Assembly (NCBI GenBank): GCA_937908115.1
Contig: CALEQZ010000006.1
Span: 1 to 64,000 of the forward strand
Reading direction: 5' to 3'
DNA length: 64,000 nt
Origin: an uncultured Alcaligenaceae bacterium
Lineage (GTDB): Bacteria; Pseudomonadota; Gammaproteobacteria; Burkholderiales; Burkholderiaceae_B
Position numbers and translations under genes: made by a program
Notes under the pieces: generated by a model
Databases searched by the model: none
What the model saw: only the letters and a program-made list of their open reading frames with translations
Told to the model about the DNA's origin: nothing
Shown here: positions 58,731-64,000 of the stretch, in pieces
Numbering within the stretch: the first letter of the stretch is position 1
Layout: the number at the start of each line of letters is the position of its first letter

Positions 58731-59893
58731 GGCGCGGCCTCCTTGCGCACGCCGCCGATGCCGGAATGCGCACCGCCACCGTCCCCGGCGCGGCGAGCGT
58801 CCAGCAAACCCGCCAGGATCGCCAGCGCATCGCGCGCGACCTCGGCGTCAGGCCCTTCCTGGGCCGCGCGCAGCGCTGCCACGACTTCGCCCAAATAGCC
58901 GTCGGCGCGCAAGGTGGCGATGTCGTCGGCGGTGGGCTCCAGCCGCAAGGCGGAAAAATCCGCCTGCAGGCTGCGCGCACGGCCGCGCGCCTGCTCCACC
59001 GCGCGGGCCAGCCTGCGGTGCCCGTCCAGGTCCACGCGGCCGGAGAACGCCAAGCGCACCACGTCATCGGGGCCGTAGCTGGCCAGGTGCTGCAAGGCCG
59101 CGTCGACGTCGCTCGGCACCTGCAGGGCCAGCGCCTCGTCGCGCCACGCATAACGGCCGGTGCGCAGGGGCTGCACCACGGGCGTCGCGCCCGGTGCAGC
59201 CAATTCCACCAGCAGGGCCTGGCCCGACTCGTTGGCACGCCAGCGGTCGGTCTCGGGCGTGCCTGCATACCAGGTGCGCGGCCCTATCTGGCGCGTGCCG
59301 TGCCAATCGCCCAGCGCCAGGTAATCGAGCCGGGCGGTCTCGGCCCTGTCCGGGGCGATCGGATTGGCCGAATCGATGTCCTCGGCCAAGACCCCCTGCA
59401 CGCTGCCGTGTGCCAGGCCGATGCGCAGCATCCCCGCCGGCGTGTGCGCGCCGGCAAACCATTGCGTCAGGTCGTCATGGGTGTGGCGCTGGGTTAGCGG
59501 CGCCGGTAACACGACCGCGTTGGCGCTTTCCAGCACGACGGGTTGCGGCGACAGGCACAGGTGCACGTTGTCCGGAATGGCGGCCAGGCGCTGCGCGCGC
59601 GTCCACACCGATTCGGCAAGCGCAGCATCATGATTGCCAGGCAGCAGTACCCAGGGGCCGGCGTACCCAGACATCTGGTCGAACAGCCGGTGTATGGTGC
59701 GATCGGCCACGCCTTGCGCATCGAACACGTCGCCGGCAACCAACACCGCGGCAACGTCGTGCTGGGCGGCCGCCTGCGCCAGCCGCGCGACCGCGTCAAA
59801 GCGCGCCTCCGCCAAAAAGGCCGCCTCGTCGGATTCGAACTGGCCGAATAGCTTGCCGATCTGCCAATCGGCCGTGTGCAGGAAAACGGGCAC
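58727..59893 (-). CDS. DNA repair metallophosphoesterase, YhaO/SbcD-like
   Basis: Metallophosphoesterase of 388 residues. The catalytic ligands are in FLHTADWQIGKLF, VLVAGDVFDAQGV, VLLPGNHDAA and LALGDWHGTRQIG (His). This pattern is the Mre11/SbcD-type nuclease domain, and a cap domain follows. It should form a complex with the adjacent SMC-like ATPase for cutting DNA ends or hairpins. It is the first gene of the YhaO-YhaN-MFS unit. ATG 59893 is the only sensible start, since the HTADW motif is near residue 6. Confidence 0.88.
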   Translation of the reverse strand: MPVFLHTADWQIGKLFGQFESDEAAFLAEARFDAVARLAQAAAQHDVAAVLVAGDVFDAQGVADRTIHRLFDQMSGYAGPWVLLPGNHDAALAESVWTRAQRLAAIPDNVHLCLSPQPVVLESANAVVLPAPLTQRHTHDDLTQWFAGAHTPAGMLRIGLAHGSVQGVLAEDIDSANPIAPDRAETARLDYLALGDWHGTRQIGPRTWYAGTPETDRWRANESGQALLVELAAPGATPVVQPLRTGRYAWRDEALALQVPSDVDAALQHLASYGPDDVVRLAFSGRVDLDGHRRLARAVEQARGRARSLQADFSALRLEPTADDIATLRADGYLGEVVAALRAAQEGPDAEVARDALAILAGLLDARRAGDGGGAHSGIGGVRKEAAP

Positions 59894-60192
59894 GGGGCGT
59901 TCCGAAGAAAAGCACGACAGCAGGCGCCTGTGCCAGCGCCCGCCTGTGGTTTCGCGACACTATACACAGCACGTCCGCGCGGACGAAGCCCACGGCGCGG
60001 ATCGCGCTTGCTGGCGCCTGCGCCTGGACGCGCAAGCGGCGATACCTCGTTTGCGCATATCCAAATGAAATTTATTACGTAGGCGAGTGGGCGGCGCTGC
60101 CCCAGAATCATTGCTTTACTTTCGCCAGGCGCGCACGGGGCACGCATGCGGGCATCGTGCCGCCGGCCGAAGCCGCACCATTGGAGCCTTGC
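59894..60192 (+). other. Intergenic region between YhaO and Bug receptor genes (299 bp)
   Basis: No gene is supported. The region holds a perfect 14-bp palindrome CGTCCGCGCGGACG (59972-59985) and an AT-richer stretch near 60060-60085 (AAATGAAATTTATTACG) that may belong to the Bug gene promoter. Binding sites cannot be assigned. Confidence 0.45.
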
Positions 60193-61194
60193 ATGACTGA
60201 ATATCACCGCGCCCGCGGCGTCGTCCGCTTCGCGCACGCCTTGCTGCTGGCCGCCGCGCTGGCCGGCACGGCCGCAGCCGGCGCCGCCCAGGACGCACAG
60301 GACTATCCGGCCAAGCCGATCAACCTTATCGTGTCCTATCCGCCCGGCGGCAGCGTGGACGTGGCCGCGCGCATCCTGCAGGACCCCCTGGCCAAAGCGC
60401 TTGGCCAGCCCGTAGTCGTCGAAAACAAGGGCGGCGCAGGCGGGACCATCGGCACGCGCCACGTGGCGGCCGCCGCCCCCGATGGCTACACGCTGCTCAT
60501 CACGCTCTCGTCGCACACCATCAATCCGGCCATCTACGAGGGCCTGCCCTTCGATACCGAGAAGGACTTCGCCCCGGTGTCGCTGGTGGCCTCGGCCCCG
60601 CAAATCCTCGTGGCGCACCCATCCTTTCCCGCCGCCAACCTGAAAGAAGCGATCGACCACATCCGCAAGGCGGGCAACCCCGTGCCTTACGGTTCAGCCG
60701 GCACCGGCTCGCCCAGCCACATCGCCGGCGAACTCTTCAGGCTCAAGACCGGCCTGCCGCTGACGCACATTCCCTATCGCGGCGGCGGCCCGGCCACGCT
60801 CGATGTGCTGGGCGGCCAGATCCCGCTGCTTTGGGTATCCCTGCCGGCGGTGGCCGCGCACGTCAAGGAAGGCCGGCTCAAGGCGCTTGCCGTCTCGACG
60901 GCCAAGCGCACCCCGGTGCTGCCCGAGGTGCCGGCCGTGGCAGAGACCATCCCCGATTTCAACGTCGATTCCTGGTACGCGATGTTCGCGCCTGCCGGCA
61001 CGCCTGCGGCCATCATCGACAAAGTGCAGTCTGCGGTCGCCGCCGCGGCACGCGACAAGGCCATCCAAGAGGCTTTCCTCGCGCAGGGCGCAGTCGTCGT
61101 GGGCAGCACGCCCGCCGAGCTTGATCAAGTGGTCAAGACCGAAATCCCGATGTGGAAGGCGCTGGCCAAACAGGCCGACATATCCGTCAAATAA
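60193..61194 (+). CDS. Bug family tripartite tricarboxylate receptor (TctC-like)
   Basis: Second Bug-type receptor, 333 residues, periplasmic. Signal peptide about 1-33 (FAHALLLAAALAGTAAAGAAQ). The Bug landmarks are YPAKPINLIVSYPPGGSVDVAARIL, PVVVENKGGAGGTIG, HIPYRGGGPATLDVLGG and FAPAGTPAAIIDKVQSAV. Asp in the PPGGSVD loop and the VENKGG segment bind a carboxylate in family structures. No transporter membrane genes are adjacent. ATG 60193 has GGAG upstream. Confidence 0.93.
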   Translation: MTEYHRARGVVRFAHALLLAAALAGTAAAGAAQDAQDYPAKPINLIVSYPPGGSVDVAARILQDPLAKALGQPVVVENKGGAGGTIGTRHVAAAAPDGYTLLITLSSHTINPAIYEGLPFDTEKDFAPVSLVASAPQILVAHPSFPAANLKEAIDHIRKAGNPVPYGSAGTGSPSHIAGELFRLKTGLPLTHIPYRGGGPATLDVLGGQIPLLWVSLPAVAAHVKEGRLKALAVSTAKRTPVLPEVPAVAETIPDFNVDSWYAMFAPAGTPAAIIDKVQSAVAAAARDKAIQEAFLAQGAVVVGSTPAELDQVVKTEIPMWKALAKQADISVK

Positions 61195-61227
61195 CGCAAC
61201 CTACGCGGCGGGCCGGGGCGGCCCGCC

Positions 61228-61701
61228 CTACTGCGCCTTGCTGACGCCGGCATCCTGCTCGCCGCGCACAGCCGCGGCGGCCCGTACGAAATTGTCCTCC
61301 AGCACGCCGAGCACGCGGTTGAGCTCGTCGATTTCCTTCGCGGACAGTCCCTTGAGGGCGTGATCGAAAAAGGCGTTGCGCCGCGGCAGCGCCTGCTGCA
61401 CCACTGCCTTGCCCGCTTCGGTCAGGCGGGCGTTGGTCAGCCGGTTGTCCGCAGGGTCGACCATGCGCTCGATCCACCCCAGTTGCTCCATGGCCTGGAG
61501 TTGCCGCGTCAGCGCCGCAGGATCCTGGCGGGCGCGCTCGGCCAGTTCCTTTTGCGAGCACTGGCCGCGCTCGTGCAACGCGAGCAAAATGCGCCACCGC
61601 GGCAGCGCGTATCCCACGCAGCTGGCAAATGCCGCCTGCATGGTGCGATACGTTTGGCCAAGGTGCTGAATGACCTGCAAGCCTTGTCGTTGCTTGGGCA
61701 A
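61228..61701 (-). CDS. MarR-family transcriptional regulator
   Basis: A 157-residue MarR-type dimeric repressor. Winged helix: LPRWRILLALHERGQCSQKELAERARQDPAALTRQLQAMEQLGWIERMVDPADNR (about 35-90). I chose TTG 61701, which has GGAGA about 7 bases upstream; farther upstream in-frame ATGs encode Arg-rich sequence unlike MarR. It follows the DHA2 transporter gene by 85 bases on the same strand, a common repressor/efflux pair. The inverted repeats before the transporter are likely its operator. Confidence 0.85.
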   Translation of the reverse strand: MPKQRQGLQVIQHLGQTYRTMQAAFASCVGYALPRWRILLALHERGQCSQKELAERARQDPAALTRQLQAMEQLGWIERMVDPADNRLTNARLTEAGKAVVQQALPRRNAFFDHALKGLSAKEIDELNRVLGVLEDNFVRAAAAVRGEQDAGVSKAQ

Positions 61702-61786
61702 GAATCCGTCTCCCCGAATGGCGCCTACGGGCGCGCCTGGCGCGGACGATGGAACGTCGCCGGCGCCCCGGGGCGCATCTTTCGAA

Positions 61787-63364
61787 TCATTCGATGATGC
61801 GGGCCAGGCGCGTGGGAGGCAGGCGCCGCACGTAGCACAACGCCAACACCGCGACGGCCAGCGTGATGAGCTGGCCCGAGTGTATCGCACCGACCAACGT
61901 CGTCCGGGCCGCTTCGATGAGCGGCACGCCATCCTGGCCGTGCTGCGCGGCGCTGGCCAGGAACTGCGCATGCGCCTCGGGCGTGACCAATATTTGGGGA
62001 TCGCGTAGCGGCTCCAGCCATGCGTGGCCATCGCCGGCGCGCAGCATACGGTCCAGGTCCGACGCATAGCGGCTGCCCACCACCGTTCCCATCAGGGCCG
62101 TCCCTATCATGCCGCCGACCATGCGCAGCGACTGCTGCATGGCGGTGGCGATGCCTAGCTGCGCGCGGCCGGCTGCCTGCTGGATGAACACCGTCAGGTT
62201 GGGCAGGACGAACCCCATGCCCAGCCCGGCCGCGAACATGTAAAGTGCGAACAACCCGTGCGCGGTGCCGGCATGCGTGCCGACGATGCCCAGGCAGGCC
62301 AGCACGAGCAAGACAAAACCCGCGTAGAACATCACGTTGGGATGCTCGATGCGCGTGATGATGCGACCGTTGACGATGCTGCCCAGCGTGATGCACGCGA
62401 CCATGGGCGTAATCAGCATTCCCGCCTGCTGCGGCGACAGGCCGAAGCCGCCTTGCAGCAGCAGCGGCACATAGAACAGCAGCGAGAACAGCACCACGCC
62501 GGTGAGCAGGGCCAGCACGCACAATACCGCCAGGCTGCGGTTGCGGAACATCGTCAGCGGCACGATGGGGTGCGGGCATCTGCGCTCCCATTTGTACAGC
62601 GCCCAAAAGCCGACCGTGCCGGCGGCCGCGAGCGCCAGCACTGCGGGCGTGGCGCCGCTGCGCGGCAGCAACTCCACCGTCAGCTGCCACGACCCGAGCG
62701 AGGCCGCGATCAGCAGCGCACCCACCCAATCGAGCCGGATTTCATCGGCCGAATAATGGCGCAAATGCGGCAAGAAGCGCATGACGAAGCAGGCGCCCAG
62801 CAAGCCCACCGGCAGGTTGACGTAAAACACCGAGCGCCAGCCGTAGTGCTCGGTGAGCAGGCCGCCGAGCGTCGGGCCGATGGCATTGGCGATGCCGAAG
62901 GCCGAGCTGAACATCACCTGCCAGCGCAGGCGCACCCGCGGCTCGGGAAACAGATCCGGGATGCACGCGAACCCCGTGCCGACCAACATGCCGCCGCCCA
63001 CGCCCTGCAGGGCGCGGGCAAAGACCAGCATGGGCATGCTCTGCGCCGTCGCGCACAGTGCCGAGGCCAGCGTGAACAGCGCGATGGCGCCCAGCACGAA
63101 GGGCTTGCGGCCGTAGTAGTCGCCCAGCCGGCCGAAGATGGGGATCGTGATCACCGACGTCAGCAGATAGGACGTCGCCACCCAGGCGTACCAGTCGAAT
63201 CCGCGTAACTCCGCCACCGCGGTGGGCAGGGCGGTGCCCACGACCGTCTGGTCTATGGCCACCATCATCATGACCAGGCACATGCCCAGCACCGCAAACA
63301 ACGACTGGCGAAACGGCAAGACTTGGCCACTGGAATAGGGCTGCACGGGCATGCGGGCGGACAT
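61787..63364 (-). CDS. DHA2-family multidrug efflux MFS transporter
   Basis: Drug:H+ antiporter of 525 residues with about 14 membrane segments. DHA2 features include VMMMVAIDQTVVGTALPT (motif D1), GRLGDYYGRKPFVLG (motif A), ARALQGVGGGMLVG and GWRSVFYVNLPVG. The start is ATG 63364 or 63352; a frame extending to 63394 would put inverted repeats inside the coding sequence, so I treat those as operators instead. No Shine-Dalgarno is visible. Export of lipophilic compounds is likely. The MarR-type gene lies downstream. Confidence 0.88.
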   Translation of the reverse strand: MSARMPVQPYSSGQVLPFRQSLFAVLGMCLVMMMVAIDQTVVGTALPTAVAELRGFDWYAWVATSYLLTSVITIPIFGRLGDYYGRKPFVLGAIALFTLASALCATAQSMPMLVFARALQGVGGGMLVGTGFACIPDLFPEPRVRLRWQVMFSSAFGIANAIGPTLGGLLTEHYGWRSVFYVNLPVGLLGACFVMRFLPHLRHYSADEIRLDWVGALLIAASLGSWQLTVELLPRSGATPAVLALAAAGTVGFWALYKWERRCPHPIVPLTMFRNRSLAVLCVLALLTGVVLFSLLFYVPLLLQGGFGLSPQQAGMLITPMVACITLGSIVNGRIITRIEHPNVMFYAGFVLLVLACLGIVGTHAGTAHGLFALYMFAAGLGMGFVLPNLTVFIQQAAGRAQLGIATAMQQSLRMVGGMIGTALMGTVVGSRYASDLDRMLRAGDGHAWLEPLRDPQILVTPEAHAQFLASAAQHGQDGVPLIEAARTTLVGAIHSGQLITLAVAVLALCYVRRLPPTRLARIIE

Positions 63365-63395
63365 TGATGGACGCATCAATGATTGATGGGTCAAT
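63363..63395. promoter_or_regulatory. MarR-type operator array upstream of the DHA2 transporter
   Basis: Alternating half-sites run ATTGATG (63363-63369), CATCAAT (63374-63380), ATTGATG (63382-63388) and TCAAT (63391-63395). The first and second make a perfect 7-4-7 inverted repeat, the second and third a perfect 7-1-7 repeat. This is the typical form of a MarR operator and covers the start region of the transporter gene. Confidence 0.75.
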
Positions 63396-63464
63396 GATTT
63401 TAGGGCGGCGCCGGCGCACCGGCAAATCGGCGCCCGCGCAAGATCGCCGCGTGCGGCCGGCGGT

Positions 63465-64000
63465 TCAACGTTGCGCCGCGCGGATGCGCTCCAGTTCGGG
63501 GACGAGGTAGTCCATCAGGCGCGCGGGATGCTCGACCATCGGAAAGTGCCCCAGGTCGGGCATGACGACAAAGCGCGCGCCTGGAATCATCCGGGCCACC
63601 CGCTCGCTGTCTGCGGGGCTTGCCGAGTAATCGTAGGCGCCGGTCAGCAGCGCGATGCCGAATCGATCGGCGCGCAGCCCCTGCAGGTGGACCGAGGCGT
63701 CGAAATCCTCGCTGTAGAAGTGCAGGTCCTCGGCGTAGGTGCCGAAGCCCCCCTGGGAATAGATCCACGCCGCCTCGCGCCGGGCCTGCAGGCTGGCGGC
63801 CGGCCCCATCAGGCCGCGCACGTAGGCTGGGTTATGCGCGGCAGCGTTGACCGCCGGATGCGCCAGATATGGCGTCAGCCTGCCCAATGCGCGCCACGGA
63901 GCTTCCAGCGCGACGACCCCGGCGACGGCCTCGGGATGCCTGGCGGCCATGTACAACGCCATGGCCGCGCCCATCGAACAGCCCAACAGCCACAAGGCCA
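63465..64000 (-). CDS. Alpha/beta hydrolase (partial; 5' end beyond the window)
   Basis: C-terminal part of an alpha/beta hydrolase; the gene runs off the end of the window on the minus strand. Visible are the nucleophile elbow GCSMGAAMAL near the edge, the acid in LTGAYDYSAS and the His in PDLGHFPMVEHP. The cap region carries APWRALGRLTPYLAHPAVNAAA. Its stop is 101 bases before the DHA2 gene start region. Substrate unknown; relatives act on esters, epoxides or C-C bonds. Confidence 0.88.
   Translation of the reverse strand, partial: ALWLLGCSMGAAMALYMAARHPEAVAGVVALEAPWRALGRLTPYLAHPAVNAAAHNPAYVRGLMGPAASLQARREAAWIYSQGGFGTYAEDLHFYSEDFDASVHLQGLRADRFGIALLTGAYDYSASPADSERVARMIPGARFVVMPDLGHFPMVEHPARLMDYLVPELERIRAAQR

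Noticed and set aside
1..64000. CRISPR arrays, insertion sequences, tRNA or rRNA genes.
   Set aside because: I saw no direct-repeat spacing, transposase motif, terminal repeats or cloverleaf-like sequence. A covariance-model or repeat search was not possible here.

Overview
The window is high-GC (roughly 65-70 %) proteobacterial chromosome with dense, short-spaced genes. The gene families point to a betaproteobacterium of the Alcaligenaceae, most probably Bordetella. The evidence is two Bug/TctC-type periplasmic solute receptors, a classical LiuR-type leucine catabolism block, argS followed by a SPOR protein and dsbA, and topB with an Ala/Lys-rich tail. Species assignment is inference; nothing here separates Bordetella species. 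No rRNA, tRNA, insertion sequence, prophage or CRISPR array was recognised.

Layout. 1-5 kb: LysE-type exporter, prfC, a small Cys-motif exported protein, and an iron-storage pair (bfr, bfd) with a Fur-like site at bfd. 5-11 kb: MFS transporter, rpoN, a membrane protein, leuA behind a long leader, and two small hypotheticals. 11-15 kb: a 1270-residue exported RHS protein carrying a C-terminal DUF2235 (Tle1-like) lipase domain. 15-18 kb: argS, SPOR protein, dsbA. 18-21 kb: esterase, nitroreductase and metC on the minus strand. 21-30 kb: LysE-type exporter, then a LiuR-like MerR regulator, metallo-beta-lactamase-fold hydrolase, PaiB-like protein, and an isovaleryl-CoA / thiolase / methylcrotonyl-CoA carboxylase operon. 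The two promoters of this block share a palindromic operator. 30-38 kb: class III aminotransferase, two M20-type amidohydrolases, a GntR/FCD regulator and a complete polar amino acid ABC transporter. This looks like an uptake and breakdown module for an N-modified amino acid, with a shared operator-like motif.

38-48 kb: smg (without dprA), gluQ, a large DUF2157/GDYxxLxY membrane protein, topB, an SDR lacking the YxxxK motif, a Bug receptor, panB and an overlapping SET-domain protein. 48-54 kb: acylphosphatase, a two-gene ABC-2 exporter, a thioredoxin-like protein, a LysR/SDR divergent pair and a CPA1 antiporter. 54-64 kb: a YhaO/YhaN (SbcDC-like) pair with an MFS gene, a second Bug receptor, a MarR regulator with a DHA2 multidrug transporter behind a palindromic operator array, and an alpha/beta hydrolase cut by the window edge.

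The genes most worth following up are the putative leaderless, Fur-controlled bfd promoter, the CTA-rich possible leader peptide in front of leuA, the exported RHS-lipase, the LiuR and GntR operator pairs, the SET-domain protein in a genome region that also encodes histone-H1-like lysine tails, and the SDR without catalytic residues.
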